Assembly: GCA_020161135.1 (NCBI GenBank)
Contig: JAIUOB010000002.1
Span: 1 to 64,000 of the forward strand
DNA: 64,000 nucleotides
From: Gemmatimonadota bacterium
GTDB lineage: Bacteria > Gemmatimonadota > Gemmatimonadetes > Gemmatimonadales > Gemmatimonadaceae
Direction of reading: 5' to 3'
Under the pieces are notes generated by a model. It was not told the origin of the DNA and searched no databases. It saw only the letters and a list, made by a program, of their open reading frames with translations. Both the position numbers and the translations under genes were made by a program. Positions 7,609 to 16,716 of this stretch are shown in pieces (the stretch's first letter is position 1; the number at the start of each line of letters is the position of its first letter).

Positions 7609-8103
7609 ATGGCAGCGCTGGTGCCGGGCCGACTGCTCGCGGTGGACTGGGGCGACAAGCGTATCGGCCTGGCCGTGAGCGACGAGCTGGGCATGCTCGC
7701 GTCGCCGGCCGGCATCATCGCGCGCCGCGCCGGCAAGCGGCCGCCGCTCGCGGAGTTGATGCGGCAGGCCGAGGCGCTGGACGTGACGGGCTACGTGTTC
7801 GGCCTGCCGATCGATCCCGCCGGCGCCGAGACCGATCGCTCGCGCGAAGTGCGTGACGTGACCGCGAAGCTCGCCGCGCGACAGCCGCTGCCCATTCGCC
7901 TGGTGGACGAGCGCTTCACCACCTCCGCCGCGCTCCGCAGCATCCGCGAGCAGGGGGGCAGCACCCGCGGTCGCAAGGGCGACGTCGATGCGATGGCCGC
8001 CTGCGTGCTGCTCGAGGGCGTCCTGCGCGCCGCGAGTCAGGGCGTGGACATGGGGGAGCCCGTGGTGCCCGTCGCCGCAGCGTCGCCTGCGCCCGAGGAC
8101 TGA
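7609..8103 (+). CDS. ruvX: RuvX/YqgF pre-16S rRNA nuclease, Holliday-resolvase-like
   Basis: A 164-residue RNase H-fold protein. It has the N-terminal motif LAVDWGDKRIGLAVSDE (family GxDxGxKRIGVAxSD), the central FGLPIDPAG block, VDERFTT, and a C-terminal acidic DVDAMAACVLLE that supplies the last metal ligand. The family matures the 16S rRNA 5' end and was first described as a putative Holliday junction resolvase. The ATG lies 5 nt after the rho stop. A short Ala/Pro tail follows the conserved domain. mltG follows 6 nt downstream, an arrangement common in other phyla. Confidence 0.93.
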   Translation: MAALVPGRLLAVDWGDKRIGLAVSDELGMLASPAGIIARRAGKRPPLAELMRQAEALDVTGYVFGLPIDPAGAETDRSREVRDVTAKLAARQPLPIRLVDERFTTSAALRSIREQGGSTRGRKGDVDAMAACVLLEGVLRAASQGVDMGEPVVPVAAASPAPED

Positions 8104-8109
8104 CATCGC

Positions 8110-9174
8110 ATGGCCCGTCGTCGGTCGTCGTCGCTTCCCCGCCGCGTGGCGCTCCTCGCGCTGCTGTTCGCGGGTTTCTGGACGTGGCGTGAGGTGTCCG
8201 GCACCGGCGATGCCGCCGACGCGCCGGCCCAGGTCACGATTCCGCGTGGCGCCAGCGTGCGTGCTGCCGCCGAATCGCTCGCGGCCCACGAGGTGGTGGG
8301 CAGCGCGCGCGTCTTTCGCTGGTACGTGTCGCTCACCGGAAAGGGCCGCGCCATCAAGCCCGGGCGCTACCGGTTCGTGGCGCGCGCGGGGTACGCCCCC
8401 GTGCTCGATGCGCTGGTGAACGGACGCGCGATCGTGCGCACCGTGGTCGTGCCGGAAGGCTTCGACCTGCGCGACATCACGCCCGCGCTCGCACGCGGCC
8501 TCGAGGTGCCCGAAGACTCCGTGCGCGCTGCCATGGCCGACACCGCGTGGCAGCGACGCCTCGACTTGCCGGTGCCCTCGCTCGAAGGCTACCTCTTTCC
8601 CGCCACGTACACCTTTCCCGACGGCACCACGGCGCGCGACGCCGTCGAGGCGATGGTCGAACGCTTCCTCGCGTCGTGGAAGCCCGAGTGGGACGCGCGC
8701 CTCACCGCCATGTCCATCTCGCGGCACGACGCCGTGACCATGGCCAGCATCGTCGAGAAGGAAGCCCGCAAGCCCGAGGAACGCCCGCTCATCGCGGCCG
8801 TGTACTGGAACCGCGTGAAGAAGGGGATGCGCCTGCAGGCCGACCCGACCGTGCAGTACGCCCTGCCGCAGCACGTCGCGCGGGTGCTGTACAAGGATCT
8901 CGAGGTCGACTCGAAGTACAACACGTACAGGTACGATGGCCTGCCGCCGGGCCCGATCGCGTCACCGGGCGAGGCGAGCCTGGCCGCCGCCGTCGCGCCC
9001 GCCGATGTGCCGTACCTCTACTTCGTGGCCCGCAGCGACGGCGGGCACGAGTTCCGTACGACGTTCGAGGAGCACACGCGCGCCATCGCCACAGTGCGCG
9101 CCGCCGCCCGTCGCGCGGCCGGCACCGGCAACAGCAAGAGCCCGCCGCCGCGTTCCACGCCGAAGCTCCAGTGA
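8110..9174 (+). CDS. mltG: endolytic murein transglycosylase MltG
   Basis: A 354-residue membrane-anchored enzyme that cleaves nascent glycan strands and sets their length. An N-terminal anchor lies at about residues 12-28 (VALLALLFAGFWTW). A LysM-like region (PAQVTIPRGASVRAAAESL) follows, then the YceG core with EGYLFPATYTF, the catalytic region ASIVEKEA (Glu near residue 216), and NTYRYDGLPPGPIASPG near the C-terminus. All family hallmarks are present. A low-complexity Arg/Pro tail ends the protein. Its stop overlaps the GTG of the next glycosyltransferase by 4 nt. Confidence 0.95.
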   Translation: MARRRSSSLPRRVALLALLFAGFWTWREVSGTGDAADAPAQVTIPRGASVRAAAESLAAHEVVGSARVFRWYVSLTGKGRAIKPGRYRFVARAGYAPVLDALVNGRAIVRTVVVPEGFDLRDITPALARGLEVPEDSVRAAMADTAWQRRLDLPVPSLEGYLFPATYTFPDGTTARDAVEAMVERFLASWKPEWDARLTAMSISRHDAVTMASIVEKEARKPEERPLIAAVYWNRVKKGMRLQADPTVQYALPQHVARVLYKDLEVDSKYNTYRYDGLPPGPIASPGEASLAAAVAPADVPYLYFVARSDGGHEFRTTFEEHTRAIATVRAAARRAAGTGNSKSPPPRSTPKLQ

Positions 9175-10043
9175 GCCACGGCGCCGCGCCGACGCTGTCG
9201 CTCATCATCGCGACGTACAACTGGCCCGAAGCCCTCGCGCTGGTGCTCGCTGCGGCGCGCCGGCAGACGCGGCTCCCACTCGAGGTGCTCGTCGCCGACG
9301 ACGGGTCGCGCGCCCCCACGCGCGACCTTATCGCACGCGAAGCGGCCACCTTTCCGGTGCCGCTCATCCATGTGTGGCACGAGGACACCGGCTTTCGCCT
9401 CGGCGCCATTCGCAACCGCGCCATCGCGCGCGCGCGCGGCGACTACATCGTGCAGATCGACGGGGACATCATGCTGCACCCGGGCGCGCTGGCCGCGCAT
9501 GCGCGTCACGCCCGCCGCGGCAGCTTCGTGCAGGGGTCGCGCGTGCTGTGCGGTGAGTCGCTCACACGCCGCCTGCTCGCCGGTGAACCCGTGCCGCTCA
9601 CGCCCCTCACGCCCGGCCTCGGCAACCGCATCAATGCGCTGCACCTGCCGCTGCTCGACCGGCTCTTCACCGGTTCGCGCGACCCGCTCCGTCGCATCCG
9701 TGGCGGACACATCGCCTTCTGGCGCGACGACCTGCTGCGCGTGAACGGCTACGACGAGCGCTACGAAGGGTGGGGACGCGAGGACAGCGATCTCACGCTG
9801 CGCCTGCACCGCTTCGGGGTGCAGCGTCGCAACCTCAAGTTCGGCGCCGTGGCCTGGCACCTCTGGCATCGCGAAGCGAGCCGTGATGCCGTGACCCGCA
9901 ACGACGCGCGCCTTGCCGACGCCATCGCCAGCGACATCGTGCGGGCGCCCCGCGGCATCGACCAGTACCTCGGCGAGTCCACCGCCACCGAACCGCTCGC
10001 GATGCCACGGAGCACCGGCACTGCGGCGGGAGCCAGACCGTGA
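9171..10043 (+). CDS. family 2 glycosyltransferase
   Basis: A 290-residue cytoplasmic glycosyltransferase with a GT-A fold. It begins LSLIIATYNWPEALALVL, with the nucleotide-sugar aspartates in LVADDGS and the metal-binding DxD equivalent in VQIDGDIMLHP. Near the C-terminus YEGWGREDSDLTLRLHRFG is the galactosyltransferase-like C-domain found in bacterial chondroitin/LPS-type enzymes. There is no membrane segment. The GTG start overlaps the mltG stop (GTGA), and its own stop overlaps the next gene the same way. The acceptor is unknown; an envelope polysaccharide is likely. Confidence 0.88.
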   Translation: MSHGAAPTLSLIIATYNWPEALALVLAAARRQTRLPLEVLVADDGSRAPTRDLIAREAATFPVPLIHVWHEDTGFRLGAIRNRAIARARGDYIVQIDGDIMLHPGALAAHARHARRGSFVQGSRVLCGESLTRRLLAGEPVPLTPLTPGLGNRINALHLPLLDRLFTGSRDPLRRIRGGHIAFWRDDLLRVNGYDERYEGWGREDSDLTLRLHRFGVQRRNLKFGAVAWHLWHREASRDAVTRNDARLADAIASDIVRAPRGIDQYLGESTATEPLAMPRSTGTAAGARP

Positions 10044-11230
10044 CACGTCGCCCGGTCGTCGAGGCGTCCGCCACCGCCGTCGTCGCCAAGCGTGGCGCCG
10101 AACGCCTGCGCCGCGGCCATCCGTGGGTGTTCCGCTCCGACGTGGCGCGCGCACCGGCCGTGCCCCCCGGCATCGTCGCCGTCGAAGCGCCCAACGGGCA
10201 GCCGCTGGGCTGGGCGCTGTGGAGCCCGGCCTCGGAGATCTCGCTGCGCCACCTCGAGCGCGTCCCCTCGCGGCGCCCCGATGCCGCGTGGTGGCACGAG
10301 ATGCTGGGCAAGGCCATCGCCCGCCGCGCGCCGCTCGACGGGCTCACCAATGCCTGCCGGCTCGTGCATGGCGAAGGCGACGGCCTGCCCTCACTCGTGG
10401 TCGACCGGTACGACGATGTGCTGGTCGTGCAGCTCCTCTCCGCCGGCCTCGACACGCTCACCGACGACATCGTCGCATCGCTGCGCGAGCTCACCGGCTG
10501 CCGCGGCATCCTCGCGCGCAACGACGCGGCCACGCGCGCCCGTGAAGGGCTGTCGCGTGACGTGCGTCTCCTGTTCGGTGACGTGCCGTCGCTGGTCGAG
10601 GTACAGGAACACGGCGTGCGGTATCTCGCGGCGCCGTGGGAGGGGCAGAAGACCGGCGCCTTCCTCGACCAACGCGAGAATCGCGTGCTCATCGGCGGGC
10701 TCGCGCGCGGGCGCGCCCTCGACTGCTTCGCCTATCACGGCTCGTTCGCGCTGCACCTCGCGCGCACGGCCGAGTCGGTCGATGCCGTCGATGTGAGCGG
10801 GGCGGCGCTGGCGCGCGTGCACGAGCACGCCACCCGCAACGGCTATACCAACATCACCCCGGTCGAAGGCGATGCCTTCGACCTGCTCCGCACGTGGCAT
10901 CGCGAAGGCCGTCGCTACGACACCATCGTCGTCGATCCGCCGGCCTTCGCGAAGTCTCGGGCGGCGCTCCCCGCCGCCCAGCGCGGCTACAAGGACATCA
11001 ACCTGCAGGCCATCCGCCTGCTCGCACCCGGTGGGCGCCTCTTCACGGCGTCGTGCAGTCATCACCTCTCACGCGGGCACTTCTTCGAGGTGCTCCAGGA
11101 CGCCGTCGCCGACAGTGGGCGGCGGCTCGCGTTGCGCGCCTTCACGGGGCAGCCGCTCGATCACCCCGAGCTCATCGGCGTTCCCGAAACCGGCTACCTG
11201 AAGGGCGCGCTGCTGGAGGCGATGGACTGA
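10040..11230 (+). CDS. RlmI-like 23S rRNA cytosine methyltransferase
   Basis: A 396-residue SAM-dependent methyltransferase. Residues 10-85 are a PUA RNA-binding domain (RLRRGHPWVFRSDV). An EEHEE-like linker follows (LVVDRYDDVLVVQLL), then a Rossmann domain with the SAM motif ALDCFAYHGSFALHLA, VDVSGAAL, and the catalytic IVVDPPAFAKS. FTASCSHH follows, where the family has its catalytic cysteine. RlmI makes m5C in 23S rRNA; RlmK/L-type relatives are possible, so the exact target is inferred. The start is GTG overlapping the preceding glycosyltransferase stop. Confidence 0.88.
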   Translation: MTRRPVVEASATAVVAKRGAERLRRGHPWVFRSDVARAPAVPPGIVAVEAPNGQPLGWALWSPASEISLRHLERVPSRRPDAAWWHEMLGKAIARRAPLDGLTNACRLVHGEGDGLPSLVVDRYDDVLVVQLLSAGLDTLTDDIVASLRELTGCRGILARNDAATRAREGLSRDVRLLFGDVPSLVEVQEHGVRYLAAPWEGQKTGAFLDQRENRVLIGGLARGRALDCFAYHGSFALHLARTAESVDAVDVSGAALARVHEHATRNGYTNITPVEGDAFDLLRTWHREGRRYDTIVVDPPAFAKSRAALPAAQRGYKDINLQAIRLLAPGGRLFTASCSHHLSRGHFFEVLQDAVADSGRRLALRAFTGQPLDHPELIGVPETGYLKGALLEAMD

Positions 11231-12446
11231 CGCGCGTGGGGTGATGTCCGCGTCGCGTGTTGCCAACGCGACACCCGGATTCCCCATCACGCGCGCCGGA
11301 GCTGCTGTGCCCGCATTTCTCCGTCACCTGGCCGTCGAGGCCACCCGTCTCACGCGTGAACAGCGCGGGATCGGGCGGTACGTCCGCAACCTGCTGCGCG
11401 AGTTCGCCACCCTCGACGCGTCGCTGCGCGTCACGCTGTACGTGGCGCACGACCACGACATCGACACCGCACGCACGCTGCTGCACGCGCTGCACCCGGG
11501 CTACCTCACACGCGGTGACGTGCGGCACATCGACCACCTGCCCCACAGCGAGGCGGAGGTGGCGTGGTACCCGTGGAACTTCATCACCACGCCTACGACG
11601 CGGGCACGTCGTGTGGTGACGATCCACGATCTCGCGCCCATGCTGCTGCTCGACCACCGGTGGTGGAAGATCCTCAAGCGGGCCAAGTACCGGCGTCGCT
11701 ACCACGCCACCGTGCAGCAGGCGCACGGCATCATCGCCGATTCCGCGTTCGGGCGCCGCGAACTGCAGCAGCACCTCGGCGTCGATCCCACCCGCGTGGC
11801 CATCACCCTGCTCGGCGCCGACGACCTGGCGCTCGACGAGGGGCACGACGACACGCCGCTGCGCGCGCATGGTGTCGACGGCCCGTACTTTCTCGCGGTC
11901 GGCGCGCACGATGGCCGCAAAAACATGCGCACGCTCTACCGCGCGATGGAGCTGCTGTGGATGCGGGAAGAGCGGGTGCGTCTCGTCTGCTGCGGTCCCT
12001 CCATCTCGCGCGAAACGCGGGACCTCCTTGGCCGCGCGCCCTGGCTCACGCACGTGGGCTACGTGAGCGATGTGCAGTTGGCCACGCTCTATCGCGGTGC
12101 GGTCGCGCTGGTGTTCCCCTCGCGCTACGAAGGGTTCGGCCTTCCCGCCGCGGAGGCGATGCGCGCCGGTACGCCCGTCGTGTGTGCGCAGGGCAGCGCG
12201 GTGGCCGAGGTGGTGGGGCCTGCAGGGGTGCTGGTGCCGTGGCACGACGCGGACGCATTCGCCGCCGAGATGTCGCGCCTCGTGGAGCATCCGCTGCTGC
12301 GCACGACGCTCGCGGCACGCGGCCGGGTGCAGGCGTCCCGCTTCACATGGGCGCAGAGCGCGGCCGCGACACTGCGCGTGTTCACGCAGGTGCTTGGCGA
12401 CGAGCGCCTGGGCGGGGTGCCCGCCCCCAGCGCGGCGATGGCGGCG

Positions 12447-13286
<840 letters not shown>

Positions 13287-13416
13287 GGGGGTGCGGAGTT
13301 CGGGATGCGTGCGGGCGACCGGTCACGAATCGGCGTCGCTGTCGGCGCAGTTTGGCGACAGCGCCAAGCCTCAGTCCGCTCGCGACTTACTGCAATGGTC
13401 ATCACAAAATTGGGGC

Positions 13417-13444
13417 TTGCGTGTGGGCGAAGAGGCCGTATGTT
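13417..13444 (+). promoter_or_regulatory. promoter for the methyltransferase
   Basis: TTGCGT (13417-13422), a 16-bp spacer, then TATGTT (13439-13444). The -10 fits the TAnnTT pattern seen upstream of several genes here. A transcript would start near 13451, downstream of the in-frame TTG/GTG codons. Confidence 0.5.
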
Positions 13445-13479
13445 GTCCACATTCTTCCACAGCCCCGAGGGGTACCCAC

Positions 13480-14265
13480 ATCAGTTCGCCGCGGTCCCTC
13501 AAACACGAGTACGAGCTCTACGTCGAGCGCGAGATCGAGGACTACAAGGACTCGATCTCGCGCAGCGTGCTGCTGAAGATCGGCGACGAGGCGGTGGCGC
13601 TGCTCCGCTCGTCCGACCAGATCGGGCTCACCGAACTCCTCGTCTGCGACGAGGTCGACCGCATCATCGCGAAGCGGCTGCGGCTGCCGACGTTCGCCAC
13701 GTGGAAGCGCCGCCGCCTCAAGGCCCTCGAACAGTATCGCCGCCCCGAGTACTGGGGTATCGACCCCGACGCAGCGCTGGTGCGCGCGCTGGCCGACTCG
13801 CCGGAAGGACATGTGCTGGTGGCGGGGGCGTCGGGCGAGGGTCCGGCGATGTACCTCGCGGCGCGTGGGGCGGCGGTGACGGCCGTGGAGCCCGCCGAAG
13901 ACGCCGTGGAGCGCGTCGTGCGCGCAGCGGCAGCCGCAGGGTTGGGCGAGCGCGTCCGGGGCTACTGCGCCGACCTGGGCGACTGGGCGCCGGACGTGGC
14001 GCTCCATGCCGTGGTGTGCGCGCCGTCGGCCTTCGCCGGGCTCGACGCACACGACCGCGCGCGCGTCATCGCAGTGCTGCAGAGCGCCACGGTGGATGGC
14101 GGTGTGCACCTTGTGGAGACCATCGCGGCCGGCACCGAGGCGCGCGACAGTGCGCCGGGCATGCTCGAGGAGCTGCGGTCGCGCTACCGCGGCTGGGCCA
14201 TTTCCATCGAGCACAGTGCGGCGCGCGGCGAGACCTTCATGGCGCGCAAGCAGGCGGTGGCGTAG
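13480..14265 (+). CDS. class I SAM-dependent methyltransferase-like protein
   Basis: About 261 residues. The N-terminal third is helical and charged (LKHEYELYVEREIEDYKDSISR). A Rossmann-like domain follows with HVLVAGASGEGPAMYLAARGAAVTAVEP, the SAM-binding loop and acidic strand end. The target is unknown. No ATG lies near the start of the conserved sequence. In-frame options are TTG 13417, GTG 13423, or a rare ATC at 13480, which has GAGGGG 7 nt upstream and lies after the predicted promoter. The ATC is used here; the GTG would add 19 poorly composed residues. A strong intrinsic terminator follows the stop. Confidence 0.72.
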   Translation: MSSPRSLKHEYELYVEREIEDYKDSISRSVLLKIGDEAVALLRSSDQIGLTELLVCDEVDRIIAKRLRLPTFATWKRRRLKALEQYRRPEYWGIDPDAALVRALADSPEGHVLVAGASGEGPAMYLAARGAAVTAVEPAEDAVERVVRAAAAAGLGERVRGYCADLGDWAPDVALHAVVCAPSAFAGLDAHDRARVIAVLQSATVDGGVHLVETIAAGTEARDSAPGMLEELRSRYRGWAISIEHSAARGETFMARKQAVA

Positions 14266-14297
14266 CACCGTTCGCACGCGGCCGCGGAACCTTGGCG

Positions 14298-14331
14298 AGG
14301 GCGTGTCCAGTGGACACGCCCTGTTGTTTTT
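14298..14331 (+). terminator. intrinsic terminator after the methyltransferase
   Basis: A perfect 12-bp stem, AGGGCGTGTCCA (14298-14309) with TGGACACGCCCT (14311-14322), is followed by GTTGTTTTT. It is a classic rho-independent terminator shape, rare in this GC-rich window. Confidence 0.85.
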
Positions 14332-14509
14332 GTGATGTGTCGCCCGGACACCGGCCGCCCCCGTCCGCGCGCAAGACAACACACAAGTTCATGCTGTTCA
14401 ACGTGTTACACTGCTGAGCTGCCATGGCACGCGTTGTGCTATCCACGCACTTGTCCGGCGACAACGTGATGCCGGTTCGACATTCTTGCCCGGGTGGAGG
14501 ATCACCCCG

Positions 14510-14692
14510 ATGCGACTCAAGACACCTTTGCAGAGCCCCGATCAGCGCGAGCCGCTCGGGATCGTGATTTCGGATGGGGCGCCGGTCAACACCGCGCCGC
14601 GCTTCTCGGCGTTCGTGTGGGGCCCCGTGCCTGACGATGTGGACGTGCGCCCCGAAGTGAAGCGGATGGCGGGCGCGCACTGCTGCGCGTGA
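14510..14692 (+). CDS. small hypothetical protein (60 aa)
   Basis: ATG at 14510 with GGAGG 9 nt upstream. The 60 residues (starting MRLKTPLQSPDQREPLGIVI, ending in a His-Cys-Cys-Ala tail) show no membrane segment or known domain. Composition and codon bias match the core genes. It is flanked by two terminators (14298-14331 upstream, 14760-14789 downstream), so it is a monocistronic unit. It could be a small lineage-specific regulator; no function is assigned. Confidence 0.6.
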   Translation: MRLKTPLQSPDQREPLGIVISDGAPVNTAPRFSAFVWGPVPDDVDVRPEVKRMAGAHCCA

Positions 14693-14759
14693 GCGCTGCC
14701 TGAGCCGGCCATGAGCCGGCGGTAGGAGGACCACAGAACAGTCCCGCAGGAGAACGTGA

Positions 14760-14789
14760 AAAGGCGCCGGCAGACATGCCGGCGCCTTT
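14760..14789. terminator. bidirectional terminator
   Basis: AAAGGCGCCGGCA (14760-14772), a GACA loop, then TGCCGGCGCCTTT (14777-14789). A's on the left and T's on the right suit termination in both directions, between the convergent 60-aa gene and the H1-like gene. Confidence 0.75.
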
Positions 14790-14826
14790 CGCGTGTTGCA
14801 GTCCTGCTCGAACGAGGGCTGGTGGC

Positions 14827-15120
14827 TTACGCCGCAGCCGGAGCCGGAGCCGCAGCCTTCTTGGCGCGCTTGGCGGTCTTGCGACCCTTCTTCGCGGCCT
14901 TCTTGGCACCCTTCTTCGCGCCCTTCTTCGCAGCCTTCTTCGCGCCCTTCTTGGCGGCCTTGCGGGCGCCCTTCTTCGCGGCCTTCTTGGCGCCCTTCTT
15001 GGCGGCCTTACGGGCGCCCTTCTTGGCGGCCTTCTTCACGGTCTTGCGCGCGCCCTTCTTCGCGGCCTTACGCGCACCCTTCTTCGCGGCCTTCTTCGCG
15101 GCCTTCTTGGCAGCTGCCAT
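14827..15120 (-). CDS. histone H1-like Lys/Ala-rich DNA-binding protein
   Basis: A 97-residue, extremely basic protein made almost wholly of AAKKA and AKKGA repeats, ending KRAKKAAAPAPAAA. It resembles the bacterial H1-like (Hc1/Hc2, AlgP-tail) proteins that compact DNA or tune nucleoid structure through disordered lysine-rich tails. The ATG at 15120 (MAAAKKAAKK) follows a GGAG-containing stretch and gives a uniform repeat protein; a longer in-frame start would add 22 unrelated residues. Repeat number probably varies between strains. A similar tail is fused to the NYN protein at 18513-20693. Confidence 0.85.
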   Translation of the reverse strand: MAAAKKAAKKAAKKGARKAAKKGARKTVKKAAKKGARKAAKKGAKKAAKKGARKAAKKGAKKAAKKGAKKGAKKAAKKGRKTAKRAKKAAAPAPAAA

Positions 15121-15678
15121 GGAAACAACTCTCCTCTCGAGGAGGTGGATCGTGCTCCCTTTCCCCCGGTGGAAAGGTGAGCGCACATCACGAGCGGCGC
15201 ATGCACCGCGTCGGATGCGCTACGCGGCCTCCAGGAGGCGCGCGTAGTGGGCAGTCGACGCAGAGGGGTGCGCCGACAGGGCCTCGACCGATGACCGGGA
15301 GGCCCACAGACCGCAGACGATGCGCGTGCGCACCGTCGAACCAGAAGCGTGGAAGACGAACTCGTGCCGTTTTATGGCCACGCGTTGCCGATGGGGACGG
15401 CGCGCCCTGAGATCCTGTTGTTCCGGAGTGTCGGAACGGCGGATGTGGACAGTGCGCGCAAGTCGTTGAATTGACGCGAATATAGGCGTGGATAACTGCA
15501 TCGCGCAATAGTGCGTATAAAGAACGCGCGCGACTACACTACCCGCACCTTGCCGGAGGACGCCCGCCCACCCGCTGGCGTCACGCTTTCGCACTGGCGA
15601 GCTTTGGCGCTCGACCCGGTTCGCGCACTCTCGCCGCCCCCCTGCTCGGCGCGCGCGCACCTCTCCCCCTGGAGTGCC
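15121..15678. other. divergent intergenic region
   Basis: About 560 bp between the H1-like gene and tdh. No frame with a domain or good start is seen. It holds AT-richer patches around 15460-15540 (TATAGG, GATAACT, TATAAA) that are likely promoter elements for one or both divergent genes. No confident assignment can be made. Confidence 0.5.
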
Positions 15679-16704
15679 ATGAAAGCGTTGGTGAAGCGCG
15701 CCCCCGAGCGCGGACTCACTCTCACCGAAGTCCCGGAACCCACCATCCGCGACGACGAAGTCCTCATCCGCGTCCGGCGCGCCGGCGTCTGCGGCACCGA
15801 CGTGCACATCTACGAGTGGGATGCCTGGGCCAGCGCGCGCTGCAAGCCGCCCTTCATCTGCGGCCATGAGTTCGCCGGTGACGTCGTCCAGGTGGGTGCC
15901 CTCGTCGACAGTGTCGCCGTCGGGGCCCGCGTCACCGCCGAGGGGCACATCGTCGACGAGCATTCGCTCTTCAGCCGCACCGGCAACGCCCACGTCGACC
16001 CCGCCACCCGCATCATCGGCGTCGACCGCGACGGCTGCTTCGCCGAGTACATCGCCATGCCGGCCTCCAACATCTGGCCGCTCGACGACGCGGTCAGCTT
16101 CGACATCGGGGGCATCCACGACCCCATGGGCAACGCCTTCCACACGGCCCTCACCGCCGACATCCCGGGCGCGGTCGTCCTCATCACCGGCTGCGGCCCC
16201 ATCGGCGCCTTCGCCGTCGGCATCTGCAAGGCGGCCGGGGCCGCCCACATCATCGCCACCGACGTCAACCCGACGCGCCTCGCCCTGGCCCGCCGCATGG
16301 GCGCGAACGACGCCGTACACCCGGACGCCGCCCGCGACGCCGTCATGGCCGCCTCCGGCGGACACGGCGCCGATGTCGTGCTGGAGATGAGCGGCGTCCC
16401 GAGCGCGGTGCACCAGGCGTTCGCCCTCGCCCGCCCCGCCGGCCGCGTCAACATGCTCGGCATCCCCGCGAAGACCATCGACGTCGACTTCGCGAGCGAG
16501 ATCATCTTCAAGGGGCTCACCATCTACGGCGTCGTGGGCCGCCGCATGTACGACACCTGGCACCAGATGTCGCGCTTCCTGCGCGCCGGGCACTTCGACC
16601 CCACGCCGGTCATCACGCACCGCCTCCCGCTCGAGGCCGTCGACGAGGCGATGCACCTCATCAAGAGCGGCGAGGCCGGAAAGATCATCTTCGAGATCGC
16701 CTGA
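15679..16704 (+). CDS. tdh: L-threonine 3-dehydrogenase
   Basis: A 341-residue NAD-dependent enzyme that oxidises threonine to 2-amino-3-ketobutyrate. It matches the family end to end: AGVCGTDVHIYEWD with the catalytic zinc Cys, CGHEFAGDV, IHDPMGNAFHTAL, the NAD fold GCGPIGAFAVGICKAAGA, and VGRRMYDTW. The structural-zinc loop is odd: where the E. coli enzyme has four cysteines (GHITCGHCRNCRGG and HLC), this one reads GHIVDEHSLFSRTG and HVD, so all four are replaced by Asp or Ser. The start is ATG with GGAG close upstream. kbl follows 12 nt downstream. Confidence 0.94.
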   Translation: MKALVKRAPERGLTLTEVPEPTIRDDEVLIRVRRAGVCGTDVHIYEWDAWASARCKPPFICGHEFAGDVVQVGALVDSVAVGARVTAEGHIVDEHSLFSRTGNAHVDPATRIIGVDRDGCFAEYIAMPASNIWPLDDAVSFDIGGIHDPMGNAFHTALTADIPGAVVLITGCGPIGAFAVGICKAAGAAHIIATDVNPTRLALARRMGANDAVHPDAARDAVMAASGGHGADVVLEMSGVPSAVHQAFALARPAGRVNMLGIPAKTIDVDFASEIIFKGLTIYGVVGRRMYDTWHQMSRFLRAGHFDPTPVITHRLPLEAVDEAMHLIKSGEAGKIIFEIA

Positions 16705-16716
16705 GCCCCCATCCCG

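Noticed and set aside
6676..8874. A 732-codon open frame on the minus strand opposite rho, ruvX and mltG
   Set aside because: It is a high-GC shadow frame: Arg/His-rich low-complexity translation opposite three well-conserved genes.
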